Assembly: GCF_900107395.1 (NCBI RefSeq)
Contig: NZ_FNPW01000016.1
Location: 95,549 to 159,548, forward strand
DNA: 64,000 bases
Source: Pseudomonas sp. NFIX28
GTDB lineage: Bacteria; Pseudomonadota; Gammaproteobacteria; Pseudomonadales; Pseudomonadaceae
Direction of reading: 5' to 3'
Under the pieces are notes generated by a model. That model saw only the letters and a list, made by a program, of their open reading frames with translations. It was not told the origin of the DNA and did not search any database. The translations under genes and the position numbers were made by a program. Within the stretch, counting starts at the first letter, position 1. Each line of letters starts with the position of its first letter. Positions 7,896 to 14,824 of this stretch are shown piece by piece.

Positions 7896-8309
7896 ATGAA
7901 AATCAACCCTTACCTGATCTTCAACGGCGATTGCGCCGCCGCCTTCAAGTTCTACGCCCAGTGCCTGCAAGGCACCCTCGAAGTGATGATGACCTTCGGC
8001 GAAAGCCCCGCCCGCGAGCATGTTCCTGCCGAGTGCCATGACCTGGTCATGCACACCCGCCTGCTGGTCGGCGACCAGGCGATCATGGGTTCGGACAGCA
8101 CGCCCGACCGGCCGTATTCGGGCATCCACGGCTGCTCCATATCGCTGAATGTCGACAGCGTCGCCGAGGCCGAGCGGGTGTTCGCCGCGCTGGCCGACCA
8201 GGGCACCGTGCAGATGCCGCTGGAGGCCACGTTCTGGGCGGCACGCTTCGGCATGCTGGTGGACCGCTTCGGCGCTTCGTGGATGGTCAACTGCGAAAAG
8301 GACCAGTGA
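7896..8309 (+). CDS. VOC-family protein (PhnB/YjdN-like)
   Basis: Small cytosolic protein of 137 residues with the glyoxalase/bleomycin-resistance (VOC) fold. Seen: the typical PhnB opening NPYLIFNGDCAAAFKFY, then LMVGD-like LLVGDQAIMGSD, a second half starting ISLNVDSVAEAERVFAAL, and the family ending FGMLVDRFGASWMV. The ATG at 7896 has GGGAG upstream; the open frame starts earlier at 7833 without homology. Members of this family are mostly of unknown substrate despite the PhnB label. It sits tail to tail with an HxlR gene and about 210 bp after the GDL cassette, from which it is separated by a strong hairpin. Confidence 0.85.
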   Translation: MKINPYLIFNGDCAAAFKFYAQCLQGTLEVMMTFGESPAREHVPAECHDLVMHTRLLVGDQAIMGSDSTPDRPYSGIHGCSISLNVDSVAEAERVFAALADQGTVQMPLEATFWAARFGMLVDRFGASWMVNCEKDQ

Positions 8310-8322
8310 CCGGCGCCGTTCG

Positions 8323-8859
8323 TTAACCCGAGGCGCCGCAGCCCTGTGCGGCACCTTGGGCCTGGCGCTCCTCCATCGCCCGCAGGGCCCCCAAGCGCTG
8401 GCGCACGCCTTCGCTGGCCAGCGGCCCGGCCTGCACCGTGCATTGCTCCAGCGGCACCGGGCGGCCATCGACCACGTCCGCCATCATCGGCTGCACCGGC
8501 CGGCCGGTGGCGCGCTCGACTACCTGCACGCTTTCCCCTTCCGGCGCGTAATGGCGGTTGCCCCAGGCGACGAAGGCCATCAGCACCACGCGAAAATCCT
8601 CGCCGCGGGCCGTCGGCACATATTGGTAGCGCAGCGGCCGCTGGCTGTAGGCCTGGCGCTCCAGCAGGCCGGCCTCGACCAGCGAATTGAGGCGCCGGGT
8701 GAGCATGTTGGGGGCGATCTGCAGGCTGCGGGAGAACTCCTCGAAACGCCGCAAGCCATGCAGGGCGTCGCGCATGATGAGGATGCTCCACCATTCGCCG
8801 ACCCGTTCCAGGCTGCGGGCAATCGGGCATTCGTCGTGAAGCAGGGTCTTGCGTTGCAT
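8323..8859 (-). CDS. HxlR-family transcriptional regulator
   Basis: Winged-helix regulator of 178 residues. Seen: CPIARSLERVGEWWSILIMR, the family hallmark with a Cys at position 11, then LHGLRRFEEFSRSLQIAPNM, LTRRLNSLVEAGLLERQ and the wing RPLRYQYVPT. It is longer than the usual 110-150 residues, with about 70 extra C-terminal residues. It is divergently transcribed from the KAS II-like gene, and a near-perfect palindrome lies between them, so it most likely represses itself and that gene. The Cys could be a redox or electrophile sensor as in other HxlR members. Confidence 0.9.
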   Translation of the reverse strand: MQRKTLLHDECPIARSLERVGEWWSILIMRDALHGLRRFEEFSRSLQIAPNMLTRRLNSLVEAGLLERQAYSQRPLRYQYVPTARGEDFRVVLMAFVAWGNRHYAPEGESVQVVERATGRPVQPMMADVVDGRPVPLEQCTVQAGPLASEGVRQRLGALRAMEERQAQGAAQGCGASG

Positions 8860-8916
8860 GGTGGTTCCTCGGATTTCGCGGTTGCCGATTCAGGATGCGG
8901 GTAACGGTGCGGGCAT

Positions 8917-8939
8917 GTTACTTTCATGATGATAGTGAC
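8917..8939. promoter_or_regulatory. Candidate HxlR operator
   Basis: Palindrome with half-sites GTTACTTTCAT and ATGATAGTGAC around one central base; 9 of 11 positions are symmetric. It lies in the 126-bp gap between the divergent HxlR and KAS II-like genes. The GTnACT...AGTnAC form fits the sites reported for this family. Confidence 0.6.
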
Positions 8940-8985
8940 GTCCATAGAGCGACATACCCTTATCAGACCGAGGAGCTGAACCACC

Positions 8986-10254
8986 ATGAGCAAACGTATT
9001 GTCGTCACCGGCATGGGCGCATTGACCCCGCTGGGCTGTGGCGTCGAGCAGATCTGGCAACGCCTGCTGGCCGGGCAGTCGGGAATCCGCCGACTGCCGG
9101 AAGCCCTGATCGGCGACCTGCCGATTAGCATCGGCGGCCAGGTTCCCGACCGCAGCGAAGACCCGGAGGCCGGCTTCGATCCGGACGCCCTGCTGGCGCC
9201 CAAGGAACAGCGCAAGATGGACCGCTTCATCCTGTTCGCCCTGGCCGCCGCCCAGGAAGCGCTGGCCCAGGCCGGCTGGGCGCCGCAGACCGCAGAGGCG
9301 CAGGAACGCACCGCGACCATCATCGCGTCGGGCGTGGGCGGTTTCCCGGCCATCGCCGACGCCGTGCGCACCACCGACAGCAAGGGGCCGCGCCGTCTTT
9401 CGCCGTTCACCATTCCGTCTTTCCTGAGCAATATGGCCGCCGGCCATGTGTCGATCCAGCATGGCCTGAAGGGGCCACTGGGCACGCCGGTGACCGCTTG
9501 CGCCGCGGGCGTGCAGGCCATCGGCGACGCCGCGCGGATGATTCGCGCCGGGGAAATCGACGTCGCGGTCTGCGGCGGCACCGAGGCGACGATTCACCGG
9601 GTCAGCCTGGCCGGCTTTGCGGCCGCGCGCGCCCTGTCCAGCGACTTCAACGACACCCCGGAACGCGCTTCGCGGCCCTTCGACCAGGCCCGCGACGGCT
9701 TCGTGATGGGCGAAGGCGCCGGCCTGCTGGTGATCGAGGAGCTGGAACACGCCCTGGCCCGGGGCGCCACGCCAATCGCCGAACTGGTGGGCTACGGCAC
9801 CAGCGCCGATGCCTACCACATGACCGCCGGGCCGGAAGACGGCGACGGCGCCCGCCGCGCCATGCAGCAGGCGTTGCGCCAGGCCGGGGTCGAGCCGTCC
9901 CGGGTCCAGCACCTGAACGCCCATGCGACCTCGACCCCGGTGGGCGACAAGGGCGAGCTGGCGGCGATCAAGCGCGTGTTCGGCAGCCACAGCGACCTGG
10001 CCATCGCCTCGACCAAGTCGGCCACCGGCCACTTGCTGGGCGCCGCCGGCGGCATCGAGGCGATCTTCACCATCCTGGCGCTGCGCGACCAGATCGTCCC
10101 CGCCACCCTCAACCTGGAAAACCCCGATGCCGATGCCGAGGGCCTCAACCTGATTCGTGGCCAGGCCCAGCCGCTGGCGATGGAATACGCCTTGTCCAAC
10201 GGCTTCGGCTTTGGCGGGGTGAATGCCAGCGTGCTGTTCCGGCGCTGGGCGTAA
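8986..10254 (+). CDS. Orphan beta-ketoacyl-ACP synthase II (FabF-like)
   Basis: Condensing enzyme of 422 residues, slightly longer than the usual FabF length of about 410. Seen: opening KRIVVTGMGALTPLGCG, nucleophile Cys172 in VTACAAGVQ, and active-site His313 in LNAHATSTPVGD and His349 in KSATGHLLGAAGG, together with the KAS II ending NGFGFGGVNASVLF. It elongates acyl-ACP with malonyl-ACP. No fabG, acpP or pabC neighbours are present, so it is not the housekeeping fabF locus. It stands alone under an HxlR regulator, which suggests an induced adjustment of fatty-acid or lipid composition, or a role in a specialised product. RBS GAGGAGCTGAACC. Confidence 0.93.
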   Translation: MSKRIVVTGMGALTPLGCGVEQIWQRLLAGQSGIRRLPEALIGDLPISIGGQVPDRSEDPEAGFDPDALLAPKEQRKMDRFILFALAAAQEALAQAGWAPQTAEAQERTATIIASGVGGFPAIADAVRTTDSKGPRRLSPFTIPSFLSNMAAGHVSIQHGLKGPLGTPVTACAAGVQAIGDAARMIRAGEIDVAVCGGTEATIHRVSLAGFAAARALSSDFNDTPERASRPFDQARDGFVMGEGAGLLVIEELEHALARGATPIAELVGYGTSADAYHMTAGPEDGDGARRAMQQALRQAGVEPSRVQHLNAHATSTPVGDKGELAAIKRVFGSHSDLAIASTKSATGHLLGAAGGIEAIFTILALRDQIVPATLNLENPDADAEGLNLIRGQAQPLAMEYALSNGFGFGGVNASVLFRRWA

Positions 10255-10581
10255 GGCGGGCATGGCCCTCGCCCGAAGGGAGGTTTCAGCGCTGCCTGGC
10301 TGAAACCTCGGGCGGCCCCGGCGGAATATGCCGCTGGGGGCCCGTCTCAAGGTAACCAAAGTGTAATAAAGACAAATTTATTGCGGCTGGATCCGCCTTT
10401 TTCCAGGACGATCGTGCCAATACCTGGCTGCCCGACCCACGCCTTCCAGACGAATGAGTAGCTTGGGCGCAGATTCCGGAGCGCGCAGTCACCAGGCTCT
10501 GAAATCCGAGCGAAGAAGAACAAGAAGACTTCAGCTCTTGTTTTTTTTCATGACTTCTCAGTTTGTGAGGGAAAACGAACC
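10255..10581. other. Intergenic region before the lipase gene
   Basis: Holds a hairpin (10271-10313) that probably ends the KAS II-like transcript, then about 260 bp of non-coding DNA with the lipase promoter. AT-rich GTGTAATAAAGACAAATTTA at 10361-10380 is promoter-like. A T8 tract lies at 10542-10549, and GAGGG at 10567 is the lipase RBS. Confidence 0.5.
10271..10313 (+). terminator. Hairpin after the KAS II-like gene
   Basis: GAGGTTTCAGC pairs with GCTGAAACCTC around loop GCTGCCTG, extended by GCCCG/CGGGC at the base with a small bulge. There is no T-run, so termination efficiency is uncertain. Confidence 0.5.
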
Positions 10582-12390
10582 ATGGCGATATTCGACTACA
10601 AGGGCCAAGACGGCCGCGTGCTGATTTCAGATGCCTGGAGCCTGGCCACCTACACCAGCGGCGTAGCGACGGTAGGCGCGCTCTACCACTTGCCCGGGGC
10701 GGTCCTGGGCGAAGGCAACACCTTTGTCCTGCCCAAGGGCTGGCGCGAGATCAGCGCCAGCGACCTGGGCATCGACGGCAGTCACCTCGACCTGACCGGC
10801 AGTTTCAAGGGCGAAAACGTATCCGGCTCCCAGGCCAAGGTATTCGGCCAGTACGACGACAGCGGCAAGCTGGTGAAAATGGGCTTTTCGATTGCCGGCA
10901 CCAACTCGCCGATGGACTTGCTGGGCTATCCGGCAATGATCGACAACTCCTATATCCACGGCTACGACTACCTGCTCGATTCGATCAAGAACTACGCCAC
11001 CAGCCATAACCTGACGGGCAAGGACGTGCTGGTCACCGGCTACAGCCAGGGCGGCTCCGTGACCAACAGCATGTACCTGGGCCGGGAAGACCTGGCCGAC
11101 GGTTTCTTCAAGGATTCGGACTACTTCGGCATGGCGTCGCCCAAGGCCAGCAACAACGATGGCATCTTCAACTTCGGCTTTGAAAACGACATCGTGCACC
11201 GGCTCATCGGCGAACAGACCGACCTGAGCGGCGCGATTCTCGCGGCCCTCCAGGGCAGTGACGCCAGCTACACCTCAACCACCGACAACATCGTCCTGTT
11301 CGACACGGTCTATGCGTTGCCCACCTGGCCCAACGGCCCCTTCTCCGTGATCAACCCCAACGGCTGGGTCGCACACCTGGAAGGCATTTTCATCAACCCT
11401 ATCCAGCGTATCGGCCAGTCGACCTTCTACGACTACATCGAGCGTGACAGCACCATCATCATCAGCAACCTCGACCCGGTCAGCCGCAGCTTTACCTGGG
11501 TCAGCGACAAATACTCCCCCACCTCCAACCACTTCGGCACCCCGGCCTTCCTGCTCGGCACGGACAGCGCGGACAAGCTGCAGGACGGCAGGAACGACGA
11601 CTTCCTCGACGGTTTCTCCGACAACGACAGCTTCAGGGTCAGCACCGGCACCGACATCGTCGCCGGCGGCGTGGGCGACGACAAAGTCTTCCTGCAGGGC
11701 ACCGTCACCAGCTACGAAGCCGTGCGCCTGAGCGATGGCACGCTGTTCCTCAACGACACCAACGGGCGTTACGGCCTCAAGGAGCTGCACGACGTCGAGC
11801 ATGTGGAGTTCGAAGGCCTGCTGGGCCAGACCTTCACTCCGGCCTTTACCGTGACCAGCAGCAAGCTCGACTTCGAAGGCCTGTTCGGCTCGGACAAGAG
11901 CTACGCCAAGGCCACCGAAGGCACGCAACTGGCAGACCTGCTCAAGGGCGGTACCGCGCGCGACCTGATCTTCGGTCAGGGCGGCGACGATCTGATCGAA
12001 GGCGGCGCGGGCAATGACCTGCTGCACGGTGGCAACGGCAACGACACCCTGCTCGGCGGCATCGGCAACGACGCACTCTACGGCGGCGCGCAGAACGACA
12101 TCCTGGTCGGCGGCCAGGGCAACGACATGCTCAGCGGCGGTGTGGGCAGCGATCTGTTTGTCTTCGACGTAGGCGGTTTCGGCCGTGACCTGATCAGCGA
12201 TTTCAACGTTCACCAGAACGGCTTCGATCAGTTGGTGTTTTCCAAGTCGCTGTTCGGCTCCACGGCCGACGTCCTCAGCGCCACCAGCCAGCAAGGCAGC
12301 GACAGCCTGATCGTGGCGGGCGACAGCAGCATCACCCTGGTCGGCTTCAATGCCGCGCAACTGAGCGCGGACATGATCAGCCTGGTCTGA
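10582..12390 (+). CDS. RTX lipase/esterase, family I.3 (polyurethanase-like)
   Basis: Secreted hydrolase of 602 residues. Seen: family I.3 N-terminal half opening MAIFDYKGQDGR; nucleophile Ser155 in VTGYSQGGSVTN, where relatives usually have GHSLGG. Later come RTX nonapeptide repeats such as GGAGNDLLHGGNGNDTLLGG (about residues 460-520), and a C-terminal secretion signal ending in a hydrophobic stretch. There is no N-terminal signal peptide. Known: such enzymes leave by a type I ABC exporter and fold on calcium in the medium. The length is close to that of PueA-type polyurethanases rather than the 476-residue TliA type. No exporter genes are adjacent. Confidence 0.92.
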   Translation: MAIFDYKGQDGRVLISDAWSLATYTSGVATVGALYHLPGAVLGEGNTFVLPKGWREISASDLGIDGSHLDLTGSFKGENVSGSQAKVFGQYDDSGKLVKMGFSIAGTNSPMDLLGYPAMIDNSYIHGYDYLLDSIKNYATSHNLTGKDVLVTGYSQGGSVTNSMYLGREDLADGFFKDSDYFGMASPKASNNDGIFNFGFENDIVHRLIGEQTDLSGAILAALQGSDASYTSTTDNIVLFDTVYALPTWPNGPFSVINPNGWVAHLEGIFINPIQRIGQSTFYDYIERDSTIIISNLDPVSRSFTWVSDKYSPTSNHFGTPAFLLGTDSADKLQDGRNDDFLDGFSDNDSFRVSTGTDIVAGGVGDDKVFLQGTVTSYEAVRLSDGTLFLNDTNGRYGLKELHDVEHVEFEGLLGQTFTPAFTVTSSKLDFEGLFGSDKSYAKATEGTQLADLLKGGTARDLIFGQGGDDLIEGGAGNDLLHGGNGNDTLLGGIGNDALYGGAQNDILVGGQGNDMLSGGVGSDLFVFDVGGFGRDLISDFNVHQNGFDQLVFSKSLFGSTADVLSATSQQGSDSLIVAGDSSITLVGFNAAQLSADMISLV

Positions 12391-12429
12391 CGCGCCAGGG
12401 GCGCACCCTGCCCCTGGAGACACAAAAAA

Positions 12430-12460
12430 GGGCCCACCTGGCGGTGGGCCCTGCCTTTTC
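12430..12460 (+). terminator. Rho-independent terminator of the lipase gene
   Basis: GGGCCCACC, loop TGGC, GGTGGGCCC, then TGCCTTTTC. An A-run precedes the stem, so it could also work on the other strand. Confidence 0.85.
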
Positions 12461-12678
12461 TGCTGGAGCACTTTGACCTCTCGTCCGGAATACCGCTGCT
12501 GCGCCCGTTATCCCTTCACCCGGGCATGCCGGCGCTGAACGGGTGACTAGACTCCAATGCGCAACACCCGCCCTGACTGGTCCAGCCAATTACATTGCCG
12601 GCCGCCGTAACGGCCTGCAACTTTTGGACAGTAATCGGTGCCAGCCCAGCTAATTCTCAGTCTAAAAAGGATATGGAT

Positions 12679-12939
12679 ATGGGTATTACCGTTACAAACA
12701 ATTCGTCCAACCCCATCGAAGTCGCCATCAATCATTGGGGTAGCGACGGAGACACCAGCTTCTTTTCCGTCGGTAACGGCAAGCAGGAAACCTGGGACAG
12801 GTCCGACAGCCGTGGCTTCGTGCTTTCCCTGAAGAAGAATGGCGCGCAACACCCTTACTACGTTCAGGCCAGCAGCAAAATTGAAGTCGACAACAACGCC
12901 GTGAAAGATCAGGGCCGGTTGATCGAGCCGCTCTCGTAA
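12679..12939 (+). CDS. Small hypothetical protein, beta-rich
   Basis: Protein of 86 residues starting MGITVTNNSSNPIEVAINHW and containing WGSDGDTSFFSVGNGKQETW and YYVQASSKIEV. The pattern of short alternating strands with many Asn, Ser and Gly suggests a compact beta fold. No signal peptide, no Cys, no transmembrane segment. The ATG at 12679 is chosen because AAAAAGG at 12664-12670 gives 8-nt spacing; ATG 12673 is too close. It is framed by its own 13-bp-stem terminator, so it is a monocistronic and possibly strongly expressed gene. I cannot assign a family or function. Confidence 0.7.
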   Translation: MGITVTNNSSNPIEVAINHWGSDGDTSFFSVGNGKQETWDRSDSRGFVLSLKKNGAQHPYYVQASSKIEVDNNAVKDQGRLIEPLS

Positions 12940-12943
12940 CGAA

Positions 12944-12974
12944 CAGCCAAGGTGCCGAGCAGGCACCTTGGCTG
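12944..12974 (+). terminator. Terminator of the small beta-rich protein gene
   Basis: A perfect 13-bp stem CAGCCAAGGTGCC / GGCACCTTGGCTG around loop GAGCA starts 5 bp after the stop codon. No long T-run on the plus strand. Confidence 0.75.
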
Positions 12975-13038
12975 CAAATTTCCAGGCTCTGGAGGGGAGC
13001 TCATGACGCCCCTCCAGCCACCCTCGCTGCGCTGTCGC

Positions 13039-14817
13039 TCAAAACTGCGCCGCGTCCAGCTGGTACAGGCATTCGCTGCCGGCCTTGACCGAGGCGCTCA
13101 GGGAGTGGATGCGCGGCAGCAGGCGGGCGAAGTAGAAGCGCGCGGTGCCCAGCTTGCTGGCGTAGAAATCGTCTTGCGACTCCTTGCCCAGGGCCGCCTT
13201 GGCCATCATGGCCCACATGTAGGCGTACAGGGTGTAGCCGAACACTTGCAGGTACTCGACCGAGGCGGCGCCGATTTCGTTGGGGTTGCTCGTTGCCCGA
13301 TCCAGCAGCCACGCGGTCAGCTCGTCGAGGGTGTCCACGGCGGCATTCAACGGCCTGCAGAATTCGCCAAGCTCGGTGCCGGCGTTGGCCGTGAAGTTGC
13401 GAACCTCGGCGGCGAACAGACGGTAGAGCGCCCCGCCGCTGCCGACAATCTTGCGCCCCGCCAGGTCCAGGGACTGGATGCCGTTGGTGCCTTCGTAGAT
13501 CTGAGTGATGCGCACATCGCGCACCAGCTGTTCCTGGCCCCACTCGCGGATGTAACCATGGCCGCCGAAGATCTGCTGGCCAAGCAGCGTGGTCTCCAGC
13601 CCCATGTCGGTGAGAAACGCCTTGGCCACCGGGGTCAGCAGCGCCACCAGTTCCTGGCCACGGGTGCGGCTGGCCGCGTCGGCGCCGTACCTGGCGGTGT
13701 CCAGTTGCAGCGCCACGTAGCTGGAGAAGGCTCGCCCGCCTTCGTTCAAGGCCTTCATGGTCAGTAACATGCGCCGCACATCCGGATGCACGATGATCGG
13801 GTCGGCGGCCTTGCCGGCGGCCTGCGGGCCGGTCGGCGAACGGCTCTGCAGGCGTTCGCGGGCATATTCGACGGCGTTCTGGTAGGAGCGCTCACCCTGC
13901 GCCAGGCCCTGGATGCCAACCCCCAGGCGCTCGTAGTTCATCATGGTGAACATCGCCGCCAGGCCCTTGTTCGGCGCATCGACGAGCCAGCCGATCGCGC
14001 CGTCGAAGTTCATCACGCAGGTCGCCGACGCCTTGATGCCCATCTTGTGTTCGAGGGAACCGCAGGACAGCGAATTGCGCGCCCCCAGCGAGCCATCGGC
14101 CTCGACCAGCACCTTGGGCACCAGGAATAGCGAGATGCCCTTGGGCCCCGTCGGCGCATCCGGCAGCCTGGCCAGCACCAGGTGGATGATGTTTTCGCTC
14201 AGGTCGTGCTCGCCGCCGGTGATGAAAATCTTACTGCCGCTGATCGCGTAGCTACCGTCGGCCAAGGGTTCGGCGCGGGTGCGAATCAGCCCCAGGTCGG
14301 TGCCGGCATGGGCCTCGGTCAGGCACATCGAGCCGGTCCAGACGCCGGCGTACAGGTTCGGCAGGTAGCGCTCCTTGAGCGCCTGGCTGGCGTGGGCATT
14401 GAGCGACAGGCAGGCGCCGGCGGTCAGCATCGGGTACAGGCCGAACGACAGGTTGGCAGCGTTGACCATTTCCTCGACCTGGGCCGAGATGATCTTGGGC
14501 ATGCCCATGCCGCCAAACTGCGGGTCGCCGCCGACGCCCACCCAACCGCCTTCGGCGAAGGCCCGGTAGGCCGCGGTGAAACCGTCCGGGGTGGTCACCG
14601 CGCCGTCGTTCCAGGAGCAACCTTGTTCGTCGCCGCCGCGGTTGAGCGGCGCGATGACTTCGGCGCTGATCTTCCCGGCTTCCTCGAGGATCGCCGCGGC
14701 GGTGTCTTCATCGATCACCTCGGCCAGGCCAGGCAGGCGGGCCCAGAGCCTGGGAACCTCGAACACTTCGTTGAGGACAAAGCGCATGTCGCGCAGGGGT
14801 GGTTTGTAATCGGACAT
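13039..14817 (-). CDS. Acyl-CoA dehydrogenase, large (about 600-residue) type
   Basis: FAD enzyme of 592 residues that introduces the alpha-beta double bond in acyl-CoAs. Seen: N-terminal helical part; TGSMCLTEAHAGTDLGLIRT (the FAD-binding middle domain); YERLGVGIQGLAQGERSYQN; and the catalytic Glu in ITQIYEGTNGIQSLDLAGRK. A C-terminal extension of about 130 residues is characteristic of the longer FadE-like class (comparable to PA-type FadE proteins). The start MSDYKPPLRDMRF at 14817 is preferred to an upstream open frame. It is the last gene of a five-gene minus-strand unit and begins 8 bp after the RND gene. The substrate is likely a long-chain or cyclic acyl-CoA. Confidence 0.92.
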   Translation of the reverse strand: MSDYKPPLRDMRFVLNEVFEVPRLWARLPGLAEVIDEDTAAAILEEAGKISAEVIAPLNRGGDEQGCSWNDGAVTTPDGFTAAYRAFAEGGWVGVGGDPQFGGMGMPKIISAQVEEMVNAANLSFGLYPMLTAGACLSLNAHASQALKERYLPNLYAGVWTGSMCLTEAHAGTDLGLIRTRAEPLADGSYAISGSKIFITGGEHDLSENIIHLVLARLPDAPTGPKGISLFLVPKVLVEADGSLGARNSLSCGSLEHKMGIKASATCVMNFDGAIGWLVDAPNKGLAAMFTMMNYERLGVGIQGLAQGERSYQNAVEYARERLQSRSPTGPQAAGKAADPIIVHPDVRRMLLTMKALNEGGRAFSSYVALQLDTARYGADAASRTRGQELVALLTPVAKAFLTDMGLETTLLGQQIFGGHGYIREWGQEQLVRDVRITQIYEGTNGIQSLDLAGRKIVGSGGALYRLFAAEVRNFTANAGTELGEFCRPLNAAVDTLDELTAWLLDRATSNPNEIGAASVEYLQVFGYTLYAYMWAMMAKAALGKESQDDFYASKLGTARFYFARLLPRIHSLSASVKAGSECLYQLDAAQF

Positions 14818-14824
14818 CGTTGGC

